Counted from the stretch's first letter, positions 46,113 to 55,369 are shown. The stretch: DNA of 64,000 nucleotides from Priestia megaterium (GCF_023824195.1 NZ_CP085442.1:4130001-4194000), one strand, 5' to 3'. Notes: generated by a model from the letters alone, not told the origin. Numbers and translations are program-made.

Positions 46113-46892
46113 TTAACTTTGAATATTTTTATTCATCTGTTTAATAGCAGCTTTTTCTAAACGAGAAACCTGCGCTTGAGAAATACCAATTTCTTCAGCA
46201 ACTTCCATCTGTGTTTTACCTTGAAAGAAGCGCTTTCGTAAAATTAGTTTTTCTCGCTCGTTCAATCTTCTCATACCTTCTTGCAAAGCAATTTCTTCAA
46301 TCCAAGTTGAATCACGATTGCGTTCATCGCTTAGCTGATCCATGACATAGATTGGGTCTCCACCATCATTGTAAATAGGTTCAAATAGAGAAACCGGATC
46401 TTGGATAGCATCTAAAGCAAACACAATTTCTTCATGCGGGACTTCTAGGACTTTTGAAATTTCCTCAGCTGTAGGTTCCTTGGATGTTTCACTCATAAGC
46501 CTTTCACGAACTTGAAGAGCTTTATAAGCAATATCACGAAGGGAACGAGAAACACGGATTGGATTATTGTCACGTAAATAGCGGCGAATTTCCCCTATAA
46601 TCATTGGGACAGCATATGTAGAAAACTTCACGTTTTGACTTAAATCAAAATTGTCAATGGATTTCATTAATCCAATACACCCAACCTGAAATAAGTCATC
46701 AACAAATTCTCCACGATTGTTAAAACGTTGGATCACGCTGAGTACGAGACGTAAATTTCCGCTTACTAGCTTTTCTCTTGCTGTTCCATCTCCAGCCTGC
46801 ATTTGTTTAAACAACTTTCGCATTTCTTCATTTTTTAATACGGGAAGTTTCGAAGTATCTACTCCACAAATTTCTACTTTATTTCTTGTCAA
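46113..46892 (-). CDS. sigG: RNA polymerase sigma-G factor (late forespore)
   Basis: A 259-residue sigma-70 family member nearly identical in pattern to B. subtilis sigma-G: the N-terminal EICGVDTSKLPVLKNEEMRK, region 2 with FNNRGEFVDDLFQVGCIGL, and region 4 helix-turn-helix MEVAEEIGISQAQVSRLEKAA. It directs late forespore transcription (ssp, ger genes). The start is TTG at 46892, preceded by AGGAGG at 7 nt; that site is partly hidden in a hairpin (see 46900-46914). A sigma-F-type promoter lies upstream. Confidence 0.97.
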   Translation of the reverse strand: MTRNKVEICGVDTSKLPVLKNEEMRKLFKQMQAGDGTAREKLVSGNLRLVLSVIQRFNNRGEFVDDLFQVGCIGLMKSIDNFDLSQNVKFSTYAVPMIIGEIRRYLRDNNPIRVSRSLRDIAYKALQVRERLMSETSKEPTAEEISKVLEVPHEEIVFALDAIQDPVSLFEPIYNDGGDPIYVMDQLSDERNRDSTWIEEIALQEGMRRLNEREKLILRKRFFQGKTQMEVAEEIGISQAQVSRLEKAAIKQMNKNIQS

Positions 46893-46899
46893 CTCTTTC

Positions 46900-46914
46900 C
46901 CTCCTAACAGGAGA
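46900..46914 (-). promoter_or_regulatory. sigG leader hairpin covering the ribosome binding site
   Basis: On the minus strand CTCCTGTTAGGAG forms a 5-bp stem (plus a possible T-G closing pair) with a GTT loop. The right arm AGGAG is the core of the AGGAGG Shine-Dalgarno sequence of the TTG-start sigG. Such pairing would reduce translation. Confidence 0.7.
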
Positions 46915-46928
46915 TGATGTTCTGAATT

Positions 46929-46957
46929 CAGTATCTCCTCCGAAGGAAAAAATATGC
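46929..46957 (-). promoter_or_regulatory. Sigma-F-type promoter of sigG
   Basis: GCATA (46953-46957) and GGAGATACTG (46929-46938) match the sigma-F/G consensus GYATA and GGNRANAMTR at every specified base. The spacer is 14 nt, one shorter than the usual 15. A start near 46922 would leave a leader of about 30 nt. Confidence 0.72.
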
Positions 46958-46985
46958 ACTTTTACAATTCTGACAATTCTCCACT

Positions 46986-47038
46986 AAAAAAGCTGATTGT
47001 ATAAGATGCTTCTCAGCCCTTATACAATCAGCTTTTTT
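46986..47038 (-). terminator. Strong terminator between sigE and sigG
   Basis: AAGCTGATTGTATAAG pairs with CTTATACAATCAGCTT around a 13-nt loop, with A6 and T6 ends. It follows the sigE stop by 2 nt and should limit spoIIG readthrough into sigG. Confidence 0.92.
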
Positions 47039-47040
47039 AC

Positions 47041-47760
47041 TTAAACCATTTTATTAAATTCTTTTCGCAGCCGTTTAATAATTCGTTTTTCAAGCCTTGA
47101 AATATAAGACTGAGAAATGCCTAGCATATCAGCTACATCTTTTTGCGTTTTTTCTTCTCCGCCGGCTAGCCCAAAGCGCAGCTCCATAATTTGCTTTTCC
47201 CGATCATTTAATTGGTGCAGTGCTTTCAACAAAAGTTTTCGATCTACATTCGCTTCTAGGTCTTTTGTGATGATATCTTCTTCGGTTCCCATCACGTCAG
47301 ATAATAACAGTTCGTTTCCATCCCAATCAATATTTAACGGCTCATCAAATGAAACTTCAGATCGAATTTTATTGTTGCGGCGCAAATACATTAAAATTTC
47401 ATTTTCAATACAGCGAGAGGCGTACGTCGCTAGCTTAATTTTCTTTTCAGGATTAAACGTGTTTACTGCTTTAATTAAACCGATGGTGCCGATGCTAATT
47501 AAATCCTCAATGTTGATTCCCGTATTTTCAAACTTGCGGGCAATATAAACAACAAGTCGCAAATTACGCTCAATCAATAATGAACGTGCTGCTTCATCTC
47601 CTGATGGAAGTTTTTTTAAGAGCACTTCTTCTTCATCTTTTGTTAAAGGTGGTGGAAGAGCTTCACTTCCTCCTATATAGTACACTTCATCTGTTTTTAG
47701 CTTAAGTTTAATTAATAATTTGTACCACCATAATTGAAATCGAATTCGATATGTAGCCAT
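47041..47760 (-). CDS. sigE: RNA polymerase pro-sigma-E factor (mother cell)
   Basis: A 239-residue sigma factor, same length as B. subtilis. An N-terminal amphipathic pro-segment of about 27 residues ([15 protein letters not shown]) precedes the conserved [16 protein letters not shown], at which SpoIIGA is known to cleave in B. subtilis. Region 2 has [18 protein letters not shown]; region 4 has [21 protein letters not shown]. After cleavage it runs early mother-cell genes. It follows spoIIGA by 30 nt. Confidence 0.97.
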   Translation of the reverse strand: MATYRIRFQLWWYKLLIKLKLKTDEVYYIGGSEALPPPLTKDEEEVLLKKLPSGDEAARSLLIERNLRLVVYIARKFENTGINIEDLISIGTIGLIKAVNTFNPEKKIKLATYASRCIENEILMYLRRNNKIRSEVSFDEPLNIDWDGNELLLSDVMGTEEDIITKDLEANVDRKLLLKALHQLNDREKQIMELRFGLAGGEEKTQKDVADMLGISQSYISRLEKRIIKRLRKEFNKMV

Positions 47761-47790
47761 TCTGTATCCTCCTTTATTTGTTCACACCTT

Positions 47791-48714
47791 TTACGATGCG
47801 GAACTTACTTCTCCAATAACGATAAGCTTCGGATGAACAATACATTCATATTGCTTCTCCACTGAAAGCGTTGTATGACTAATACCTACTAATACTTTAG
47901 TGACTTCAATCGTGTTGGACTGATGCACCAGCCTTACCATATCTGGCTTTAGAGCAAGCAGAAGCTGATTGGCTTGGCCCACGCTTCGATAAGGGACAAA
48001 GCGGACTTTTGAATACCACTCTTGATCAATATCTTCGCTGTGTGAAAAGGATTGGACATTTTTGCTTAATTCCATTAAGCCTTCAGGCAATATTTCTTTT
48101 AAAGAATCTGCTGTAACAATCATAACCGGGGTTTTCGTCAGCGGATCTACAAGCTGGTTTCCACTATCAATAAGTCCTTTCATCGACAGCGTCTGTTCGT
48201 TTAAAATAATTTCCACATCTACCAGCTGATCAAATGTAATATTTTTCATTCGCAAATCATCAACTCGTGTTTTTGAAAAATAAGATAATAGCGGAAAACC
48301 GATAAGAACAAATATCCAGCTAATAGGATCACCAAACTGTGGAGATTTCGTATCAACCATTTGATTAAGAACAAGGAACTGATCTTGAAATAAAAAGTGA
48401 ACGCCCATTAATCCTCCACCCACAACAAAGGTTGCAAAATAAAACGTTAATAAATTCTCAAAGAAAAAGCGCAGTCGTTTATAACCAAACGTCATCAATA
48501 CCATAAAAAAAGAGAATAAAATTTTAATAGCAGGGTGAACCATAAGATGAGAAAAAGGCGTAAACATAAGAAGGACAATCAATGAACCGATAAAGCCCCC
48601 AAGCAAAAGCCGCCACCACTTGTAATTCCGTTTAAGTACAACTGCACATAACATTAGTAAAATCGTATCTAACCCAAAATTCAGCATCCATATTAAATCT
48701 AAATAGATTGGCAA
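47791..48714 (-). CDS. spoIIGA: Sporulation sigma-E processing aspartic protease
   Basis: A 307-residue protein. About five N-terminal membrane helices (residues 1-155) anchor a C-terminal protease domain with GLIDSGNQLVDPLTKTPV; its Asp is at about residue 183, the active site in B. subtilis. It cleaves pro-sigma-E at the sporulation septum after a SpoIIR signal. The start appears to be TTG at 48714, with GAGAGG upstream; there is no ATG at that place. First gene of spoIIG. Confidence 0.94.
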   Translation of the reverse strand: MPIYLDLIWMLNFGLDTILLMLCAVVLKRNYKWWRLLLGGFIGSLIVLLMFTPFSHLMVHPAIKILFSFFMVLMTFGYKRLRFFFENLLTFYFATFVVGGGLMGVHFLFQDQFLVLNQMVDTKSPQFGDPISWIFVLIGFPLLSYFSKTRVDDLRMKNITFDQLVDVEIILNEQTLSMKGLIDSGNQLVDPLTKTPVMIVTADSLKEILPEGLMELSKNVQSFSHSEDIDQEWYSKVRFVPYRSVGQANQLLLALKPDMVRLVHQSNTIEVTKVLVGISHTTLSVEKQYECIVHPKLIVIGEVSSAS

Positions 48715-48759
48715 TGTTTATAACCTCTCCATTCTTTCTGAATTTTTCTGTTAAAAATT

Positions 48760-48845
48760 AGTATATAGTACATCCTATTAGAAAGTCTGTCAGTTCATGC
48801 CGAGAAACAAGCAGTATTTTTGAGGAAATCATTCGATATTTGTCA
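48760..48845 (-). promoter_or_regulatory. spoIIG promoter with Spo0A boxes and 22-nt spacer
   Basis: Minus-strand CTGACA (48788-48793) and TATACT (48760-48765) are 22 nt apart, the same odd spacing known for the Spo0A-activated sigma-A promoter of B. subtilis spoIIG. A 0A-like box TGACAGA (48786-48792) overlaps the -35, and tandem TGACAAA and TATCGAA (48832-48845) lie about 70 nt further up. A full-match TGTCGAA is at 48897-48903 on the plus strand. Confidence 0.75.
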
Positions 48846-48944
48846 CACCACTTTTAGAAAGAAAACACAAACCCTTTGAAGGCATCATATTGACCATGTC
48901 GAATGTTTTTTATATTCTTTTGGAGTTTTCTAGCTTCATGGCAT

Positions 48945-48976
48945 AAAAAAAGACCTCTGTATAAAACAGAGGTCTT
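48945..48976 (-). terminator. Intrinsic terminator of ftsZ
   Basis: AAGACCTCTGT pairs with ACAGAGGTCTT around ATAAA, followed by a minus-strand run of seven T. It is 15 nt past the ftsZ stop. Confidence 0.93.
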
Positions 48977-48990
48977 GGCTTTTTATTTTC

Positions 48991-50148
48991 TTAGCGTCTA
49001 CGATTACGGTTTCGTAAGAATGTTGGAATATCTAGCGCATCTTCAGACTGTGGCTGAGATGGACGCGTATATTCTTGCTGTACAGGTTCTTCACGCTTTA
49101 CTTCACGCTTCGGCTGTGGGGCCGGCTGCTGTGTCGATTGCGGCATGCGATTCGCCGATAACGAAGGACGACCTGGTTTTGGCTGTGATAAATCTTGGTC
49201 ACTAAAGCCAGTTGCAATAACTGTAACAACAATCTCGTCTTTTAGGTTTTCGTTAATAACAGATCCAAAGATCATGTTCACTTCTTGGTCAGAAGCCGAA
49301 GCAACGATATCTGCAGCTTCTTGTACTTCGTAAAGACTTAGGTTTGTACCGCCTGTGATGTTCATTAATACACCTTGAGCTCCATCGATAGATGTTTCAA
49401 GAAGTGGACTTGAAATAGCTTTTTTAGCCGCTTCAGCAGCGCGGTTTTCACCAGTTGCAATACCGATCCCCATAAGTGCAGATCCTTTGTTAGACATAAT
49501 TGTTTTCACGTCAGCGAAGTCTAAGTTAATTAATCCAGGAACTGCGATTAAATCTGAAATACCTTGCACACCTTGTCGCAATACGTTATCCGCTTCACGG
49601 AACGCTTCTAGCATTGGCGTGTTTTTATCAACGATTTCCAATAAGCGATCATTTGGAATAACAATCAGCGTGTCCACTGCTTCTTTCATTGACGCAATGC
49701 CGCCTGCCGCTTGAGTAGAACGCTTACGGCCTTCAAACGTAAACGGACGAGTAACAACACCTACCGTTAGTGCTCCTAGCTCACGAGCAATTTGGGCAAT
49801 GACTGGAGCTGCACCAGTTCCAGTTCCTCCACCCATACCAGCTGTTACGAAAACCATATCTGCACCTTTTAGTGCTTCTTGGATTTGTTCCTTACTTTCT
49901 TCAGCTGCTTTTTTACCAACTTCTGGATTAGCACCTGCACCTAATCCTCTTGTTAATTTAGCGCCGATTTGCATTTTTGTTTCAGCTTTTGATAAATTTA
50001 ATGCTTGTGCATCTGTATTAACTGCAATAAATTCTACACCTTGGACGCCATGTTCAATCATTCGGTTAACCGCGTTGTTACCGCCGCCTCCGACACCGAT
50101 TACTTTAATCGTCGCTAATTGGTCTACACTTGTATCAAACTCCAACAT
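48991..50148 (-). CDS. ftsZ: Cell division GTPase FtsZ
   Basis: A 385-residue tubulin homologue that forms the Z-ring. The GTP-binding GGGTGTGA motif is near 108, the synergy loop with [11 protein letters not shown] near 205, and the variable C-terminal linker is Pro and Gln rich. The last residues, [16 protein letters not shown], form the peptide that contacts FtsA, SepF and EzrA. The gene follows ftsA by 41 nt. It ends at a strong terminator. Confidence 0.98.
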   Translation of the reverse strand: MLEFDTSVDQLATIKVIGVGGGGNNAVNRMIEHGVQGVEFIAVNTDAQALNLSKAETKMQIGAKLTRGLGAGANPEVGKKAAEESKEQIQEALKGADMVFVTAGMGGGTGTGAAPVIAQIARELGALTVGVVTRPFTFEGRKRSTQAAGGIASMKEAVDTLIVIPNDRLLEIVDKNTPMLEAFREADNVLRQGVQGISDLIAVPGLINLDFADVKTIMSNKGSALMGIGIATGENRAAEAAKKAISSPLLETSIDGAQGVLMNITGGTNLSLYEVQEAADIVASASDQEVNMIFGSVINENLKDEIVVTVIATGFSDQDLSQPKPGRPSLSANRMPQSTQQPAPQPKREVKREEPVQQEYTRPSQPQSEDALDIPTFLRNRNRRR

Positions 50149-50189
50149 GATAGTTCCTCCTAATTCTTCGAAATTACCAATCCGTAACG

Positions 50190-51485
50190 TTAATCAAAGA
50201 AGTATCCAAAAAACTTCTTCATTAAATTTTGGTCATTTTTCTTTTTCGGCTGCTCAGCTGATTGTTGCGGCTGCTGTGGTTTCGGGCTAGGTTTGATCAT
50301 TTCTTGCTCAATCGGCTCTTCTTCCACAACTGGCGCTCCAATTTCCCGGCCTTGTATTTTAGCATTTTTGTATGCAAATTTTATTAATCCTACGCCTGTT
50401 GTATAATGCGGCTCACGTACTCCAATATAATCAGGCACTGCTATGCGCACGTTATTCTTTAAAATCACTTGAGCTAGCTCAAGAATACCAGGCATCGCTA
50501 CTACTCCGCCTGTTAAAACAAATCCTCCTGGAATATCTTTGTATCCTAGGCGATTTATCTCCTGCGTAATCATATCTAAAATCTCTTCTAATCTAGCTTC
50601 AATAATATCAGAGATTTCGAGCTGATTAAACTGCTGATGCTGATCGCTTCCAATGATCGGTACACTAAATACTTCTTCTTCAGAAGCATGATCGTAGAAA
50701 GCATGTCCATGCTTTATCTTAATATTTTCCGCATCTTCAGTCGATGTGCGAAGGCCAATAGATAAATCCTTGGTAATGTGCTCTCCGCCAACAGCTAGTA
50801 CATTTGTTACTTTCAAATGTCCTTGGTCAAAGATCGCAACCGTTGTTGAACCTCCACCGATATCTACCAGTGCGACACCTAAGTTTTTTTCATCACGAGA
50901 TAATGCAATTGAACCAGCGGCTAGAGGCTGTAAACAAATATCACTGATTTCTAAACCAGCTCTTTCTACACAGCGTAATAAGTTATGTAAAACCGTTCTA
51001 GATCCTGTTATGATTGTGCCTTCCATTTCTAAACGTACCCCAATCATACCTCTAGGATCGTTAATACCTTCTAAGCCATCTACAATAAATTGCTTTGGAA
51101 TAACATCAATGATTTCACGATCTGGCGGGATAGACATGACTTGAGCAGCATCAATTACTCGATGAATATCTTCGTTTGTAATTTCACGATTCTCGCTTGA
51201 AACGGCTACTACTCCGTGACAATCCTGTAAAAATACATGATTTCCGCTTATGCCTACTACAACCTTTTTAATTGTAATGCCTACCATTCGTTCAGCTTGT
51301 TCTACTGCTTTTCTAATAGATTGAACTGTTGCATCTATATCAACGATAGAACCTTTTTTTAGTCCGTGTGATTTAACATTCCCTACACCAATGATATTCA
51401 ATGAATCGTTACTCATCTCTCCGATGATTACTTTCACACTGGATGTACCGATGTCTAAACTAACGTATATTTCATTGCTGTTCAT
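50190..51485 (-). CDS. ftsA: Cell division actin-like ATPase FtsA
   Basis: A 431-residue actin-fold protein tethering FtsZ to the membrane. The ATP-binding [13 protein letters not shown] opens the protein, with [13 protein letters not shown] near 205. A Pro- and Gln-rich tail ends in an amphipathic helix [11 protein letters not shown] that binds lipid. The ATG at 51485 has AGGAGGTGCC upstream; the frame extends to 51521 without support. It lies upstream of ftsZ in one transcript. Confidence 0.97.
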   Translation of the reverse strand: MNSNEIYVSLDIGTSSVKVIIGEMSNDSLNIIGVGNVKSHGLKKGSIVDIDATVQSIRKAVEQAERMVGITIKKVVVGISGNHVFLQDCHGVVAVSSENREITNEDIHRVIDAAQVMSIPPDREIIDVIPKQFIVDGLEGINDPRGMIGVRLEMEGTIITGSRTVLHNLLRCVERAGLEISDICLQPLAAGSIALSRDEKNLGVALVDIGGGSTTVAIFDQGHLKVTNVLAVGGEHITKDLSIGLRTSTEDAENIKIKHGHAFYDHASEEEVFSVPIIGSDQHQQFNQLEISDIIEARLEEILDMITQEINRLGYKDIPGGFVLTGGVVAMPGILELAQVILKNNVRIAVPDYIGVREPHYTTGVGLIKFAYKNAKIQGREIGAPVVEEEPIEQEMIKPSPKPQQPQQSAEQPKKKNDQNLMKKFFGYFFD

Positions 51486-51910
51486 TCTTTGGCACCTCCT
51501 TTTTCTTTCTGCACATGTCATCTTAATAAATTAAGAAGAACAACAATATTAATTTTTTATTATATGAAAATATTCAACAAATACATCTGTTTCCCTTTTG
51601 TAAAATCAATTTTTTTCAAGTTTTTCACAGACTTTATCTCTTTCAAAGAACAAAACGTTCTGGTTTTGACTTTTTTTTAGATTTAAGCCTAAAATTCACT
51701 GAAAAAAGCTATTTAACTACAAGTCTACACTAAGATGTACACCGAGAAAAGCGAAACTTACCTAGAACAAATATTACATTTCCATTTCACAGCACCGGAG
51801 AAGAAAATCATATGTATGCAGAATACTTGCATGTGATTATACAATGTACAAGGGCTATTTTGCCAGTCTCAACTCATCTATTTCCTTTAATTAACACTTA
51901 TAAAAAATAA
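51486..51910. other. Intergenic region between divIB and ftsA
   Basis: About 425 nt. ylxW, ylxX and sbp, which lie here in B. subtilis, are absent and no frame resembles them. It holds the ftsAZ promoter region at its ftsA end. An imperfect hairpin (AATCACATGCA/TGCAT..ATGATT, about 51807-51838) might end the divIB transcript. Confidence 0.65.
51559..51598 (-). promoter_or_regulatory. Putative ftsAZ promoter region (sigma-H plus sigma-A -10)
   Basis: Minus-strand AAAGGGAAA (51590-51598), 11 nt, then GTTGAAT (51572-51578) matches the sigma-H form RNAGGAWWW-N11-12-RNNGAAT with one mismatch. A TATAAT (51559-51564) lies 7 nt beyond, possibly a sigma-A -10 with a poor -35 (GATGTA). B. subtilis ftsAZ is known to use both sigma-A and sigma-H promoters. 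Confidence 0.6.
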
Positions 51911-52669
51911 TTACTGCTTGCTCTTTTTATAAGGTTTAAATGCGTATCCTTCTTCTAAATCAATAATACCTTTTTGATCATCACTCAATTTACTTGCAAT
52001 AGCTGGGTAATGAACAATTTTATCAGAGAAGTTGCTAATTTTCCCGCTTACTTCACGCGTATCATTCATAAATACCTCGATGTGAAGAGGTTCTGATTTT
52101 GTCGGCGCATAGTAAATCTCAGAAATAGCCCCTTTTATACTCTTAGGCGTTTTAGCTAATTCTTGAACCATGCTTTGTATAGCGTCTCCATCTTTCCAGT
52201 CAATTAGCAACGGAGCGTCGGATGACACTTTCTTAGCACTCACTTCTTTTAAAACTTTTCCATTTTCATTCACAGGGAAATATTTATTCCCCGAGGTTAC
52301 ATATGCAATTCTTGCGTACTCTTTTACGTCGATTACGACCTTATTAGGAAATGTTTTGTGAATGACAGCTTCCTTTACCTCAGGGTTTTTTTCGACTTTT
52401 TCTTGAATTTGATCAGCATCAGCTTTCCAGTAGCTGGTTTTTTTGGACAGACCACTCGCTTTGACAATATCCTTATCACTTACATGTTTATTCCCTTGTA
52501 CTTCAATGTTAGAAACATTACTCAGAGAAGATTGAGAATATACAATAAATAAAATAAGGATGAAAAAGAGTGATAAATACAAAATAAGCCGTCTATTTGC
52601 TTTTTGCTTTCGCTGTTCTTGCAGCTTCGGTACACGATCTTCTAAAACAATTAACTTACCTTTTTCCAT
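51911..52669 (-). CDS. divIB: Cell division protein DivIB (FtsQ)
   Basis: A 252-residue bitopic protein: a basic cytoplasmic tail with EQRKQKANRR, one membrane helix (about 28-48), an extracellular POTRA domain starting SNVSNIEVQGNKHVSDKDIV (about 50-120), then a beta domain. It stabilises the DivIC-FtsL-PBP2B divisome complex. The ATG at 52669 follows AAGGGTG; the frame reaches a GTG at 52678. It follows murB by about 150 nt. Confidence 0.94.
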   Translation of the reverse strand: MEKGKLIVLEDRVPKLQEQRKQKANRRLILYLSLFFILILFIVYSQSSLSNVSNIEVQGNKHVSDKDIVKASGLSKKTSYWKADADQIQEKVEKNPEVKEAVIHKTFPNKVVIDVKEYARIAYVTSGNKYFPVNENGKVLKEVSAKKVSSDAPLLIDWKDGDAIQSMVQELAKTPKSIKGAISEIYYAPTKSEPLHIEVFMNDTREVSGKISNFSDKIVHYPAIASKLSDDQKGIIDLEEGYAFKPYKKSKQ

Positions 52670-52822
52670 TTTTTTCACCCTTATCCATTTGAGAAAATAA
52701 ACGAGGAATTACCATCTATTTATTTCCAATCTTTGCTTCATGAGAATATCCCCATTATAGCATAGAATAAACACATAAAAGCTACCTTTTCACGCATAAC
52801 CATACAGCGACGGGCTGAGTAA

Positions 52823-53728
52823 TTAGCGACCGATAATCTCAACTTCTGTATGAATATCAATATCGAATTTCTCTTTAATTGTTTTCTTAACGTGAGCAAT
52901 TAAATTCAGCACGTCTGAAGCCGTTGCATCTCCTGTGTTGACAATGAAGTTCGCATGCTGCTCACTAATTTGCGCACCGCCTACTGAAAAACCTTTTAAG
53001 TTGGACTTTTCAATTAAGTCTCCTGCATAATTTGGAAGCGGATTTCTAAAAATACTTCCTGCACAAGGGAAATTCCAAGGCTGTGTTTCGCGGCGATAGT
53101 CTTTATTTTTCTGCATGACCGCCACAATATCATCTTTCGTTCCCTTTTTCAAACGCAGCACGGCTTCTACACATACTCCAGGACGGTCTTTTTGTAGAAT
53201 TGAATGACGATACGAAAATTGAAGCTCTTCATTTGTCAGCCACTCCAGAGTGCCATCTTCAAATAAAATCAGCGCTTTTTCGACTACATGAGACATATCA
53301 GAACCATGGGCACCTGCATTCATATAAACGGCGCCTCCCACAGATCCAGGAATTCCACTTGAAAACTCCAATCCAGACAGACCTTGTTTTGTAATAACTG
53401 TTGCAAGCTTGATGCTAGGGTATCCCCCACCTACAGTAACCGTCTCTCCATCTACTGTTAAATCATCTAATCCGGCTCCGAGCTTAATGACCACACCTTC
53501 AATTCCCTTATCAGAAACAAGAAGATTAGACCCTCGACCAATCGCTCTCCATTTCACGCCGTGTTTTTTAATGATATCCATTGTAACTTTTAAGTGATCA
53601 ACAGAATCAGGTTCTACAAGCACATCTGCTGGACCACCAATTTTCATTGTTGTATGTTTTGCTAGCGGTTCATTTTCACGAACCTTTCCAATATTCGCTT
53701 CGACTAACTCTTTTACTAACGCTTCCAT
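52823..53728 (-). CDS. murB: UDP-N-acetylmuramate dehydrogenase
   Basis: A 301-residue FAD enzyme reducing UDP-GlcNAc-enolpyruvate to UDP-MurNAc. It is a type II MurB (short). FAD-binding [13 protein letters not shown] is near 85, [19 protein letters not shown] near 130-150, and the catalytic Ser is in [10 protein letters not shown] near 225 with Glu near the C-terminus. AGGAGG precedes the start. In B. subtilis it follows murG; here murG is absent upstream. Confidence 0.96.
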   Translation of the reverse strand: MEALVKELVEANIGKVRENEPLAKHTTMKIGGPADVLVEPDSVDHLKVTMDIIKKHGVKWRAIGRGSNLLVSDKGIEGVVIKLGAGLDDLTVDGETVTVGGGYPSIKLATVITKQGLSGLEFSSGIPGSVGGAVYMNAGAHGSDMSHVVEKALILFEDGTLEWLTNEELQFSYRHSILQKDRPGVCVEAVLRLKKGTKDDIVAVMQKNKDYRRETQPWNFPCAGSIFRNPLPNYAGDLIEKSNLKGFSVGGAQISEQHANFIVNTGDATASDVLNLIAHVKKTIKEKFDIDIHTEVEIIGR

Positions 53729-54268
53729 AAGAACCTCCTAAAACCCTCTTTGCTGTTATAAAACTTTCATGTCAATGCGCCCTTACTTCTAATGCATAAG
53801 AATAATAAGAACAGATTCATAACTAAGCAGCAGCACCTTGTAAGATAACTTTTTTCTACGAAGGCACTCTATTCTGTTGTCAATTTCATCATTTTTATTT
53901 ATCGTATGACATTCACCCATAGAATGTACGTTCATCTGCTATATAAAGTAATTTTGATTGTTTTTTTATCGTTTTTCATTTAGAAGTTAAACACATGCTG
54001 ACAGTCATAAAAAAACGCTACGCTCATAAGTGCACATACGTTCACCTAATCACTAAGATAAAATATTTAACCTTACACATCATACCATAGTTGGACTCAA
54101 ATTTGGTTATCACAACATTACATTTTAAAAACATTTCATACAAAAATATCATCTACCTGTAAAAAATCGAAAATAAACCGCCAACAAAATCCGGCTTGCA
54201 CTTGGATTTAAGATGACGGTTTACTTCAGTAGACCATTGCCTACTTGACATTATACAATTTTTTTCAA
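53729..54268. other. 540-nt gap between spoVE and murB where murG is expected
   Basis: No frame of meaningful length and no MurG motif on either strand. It is AT-rich. An imperfect stem (AAACCG/CGGTTT with inner AAATCC/GGATTT, 54175-54222) with a following TTTATTTT on the minus strand may terminate spoVE. A lone TTGACA in the murB-proximal half has no good -10. A murB promoter is therefore likely but unplaced. Confidence 0.7.
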
Positions 54269-55369
54269 TTAATAGCGAGAATATCTACTAACATTTAACA
54301 AAACTCCAACTGCTGCCAGCATGAGCGTCAGCGATGATCCGCCGTAACTTAAAAATGGAAGCGTAATTCCCGTAACAGGCATAAGACCTGTTACCACGCC
54401 TATATTAATCATGACTTGAATCGCGACCATTGAAATAATTCCTAAGGCTAAAAACGTTCCGTAAAGATCAGGTGCTCCGAGCGCTACTTTAATTCCTCTC
54501 CAAAGCAATAAGCTAAACAAAAGCAGAACAAGCGTTCCACCGATGAAACCGAGCTCTTCTGCTAGAATAGCAAAAATAAAATCAGTTTGAGGCTCCGGCA
54601 GATAAAAGAACTTTTGTCTACTTTGCCCTAACCCTAATCCAAGCAATCCCCCCGGCCCAATTGCATAAAGAGATTGAATGATTTGAAACCCGCTTCCAAG
54701 CGGATCTTCCCAAGGATTTAAAAATGAGGTGATGCGTTTAATCCGATAAGGAGCCGATAAAACAAGCCCTACAAAACCGGCAACGCCAAGCAATCCCAGA
54801 CCTGCAAAGTGACTTACTTTTGCTCCTGAAACAAAAATCATGACTAAACAAGTTCCAACAAGGACCGTTCCAGTTCCTAAATCCGGCTGCATCATAATAA
54901 TGCCAAATGGTAAGAAAACCAGCAATAATGCCGGTAACATTCCTTTTCTAAAGGATGTAATTTTCTTCTGGTTTTCTGATAAATATTTCGCTAAAAATAT
55001 AATCATAGCAAACTTCATAAATTCTGAAGGCTGAATCGAAAACGCTCCAACTCCTATCCAACTTTGCGACCCATTCCGTACTAGCCCTACTCCCGGAATC
55101 AATACAAGTACCAGCATAACAAAGCAAATGATTACAATTGGCTTCGCCCACGTACGCCACATCCAATAATCAATATTCATGATGACAAACATCGCGCATA
55201 CTCCAAGCCCTGCAAATAAGAGCTGGCGTTTAGCAAAGAAAAAAGAATCATTAAACTTGTATGTAGCCCATACCGCACTTGCGCTGTATACCATAATAAG
55301 GCCGATGGTTAGCAAGGAAAGCGTAACGATTATGAGAAAAAAATCTGGGGTAGACCTTTTTGTCGACAC
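54269..55369 (-). CDS. spoVE: Stage V sporulation SEDS protein SpoVE
   Basis: A 366-residue polytopic protein of the SEDS family (RodA/FtsW/SpoVE). Ten membrane segments; key family stretches are YWMWRTW, PGVGLVRNGSQSWIGVGAFS, IQPSEFMK and GLVTGLMP-like loops, ending LPFLSYGGSSLTLM. With SpoVD it polymerises spore cortex glycan. Overall similarity and length match SpoVE better than FtsW, and the place after murD supports this. Start: GTG at 55369, 9 nt after GAGG; GTG at 55375 is too near it. Confidence 0.93.
   Translation of the reverse strand: MSTKRSTPDFFLIIVTLSLLTIGLIMVYSASAVWATYKFNDSFFFAKRQLLFAGLGVCAMFVIMNIDYWMWRTWAKPIVIICFVMLVLVLIPGVGLVRNGSQSWIGVGAFSIQPSEFMKFAMIIFLAKYLSENQKKITSFRKGMLPALLLVFLPFGIIMMQPDLGTGTVLVGTCLVMIFVSGAKVSHFAGLGLLGVAGFVGLVLSAPYRIKRITSFLNPWEDPLGSGFQIIQSLYAIGPGGLLGLGLGQSRQKFFYLPEPQTDFIFAILAEELGFIGGTLVLLLFSLLLWRGIKVALGAPDLYGTFLALGIISMVAIQVMINIGVVTGLMPVTGITLPFLSYGGSSLTLMLAAVGVLLNVSRYSRY

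Noticed and set aside
53729..54268. Possible degenerate murG in the spoVE-murB gap
   Set aside because: No frame with MurG glycine-rich or GG.S.G-type motifs on either strand; the interval is also about half the gene's length.
55069..55369. Calling the SEDS gene ftsW
   Set aside because: Length, near-complete resemblance to SpoVE and place between murD and murB favour SpoVE; ftsW is normally elsewhere in Bacillus.
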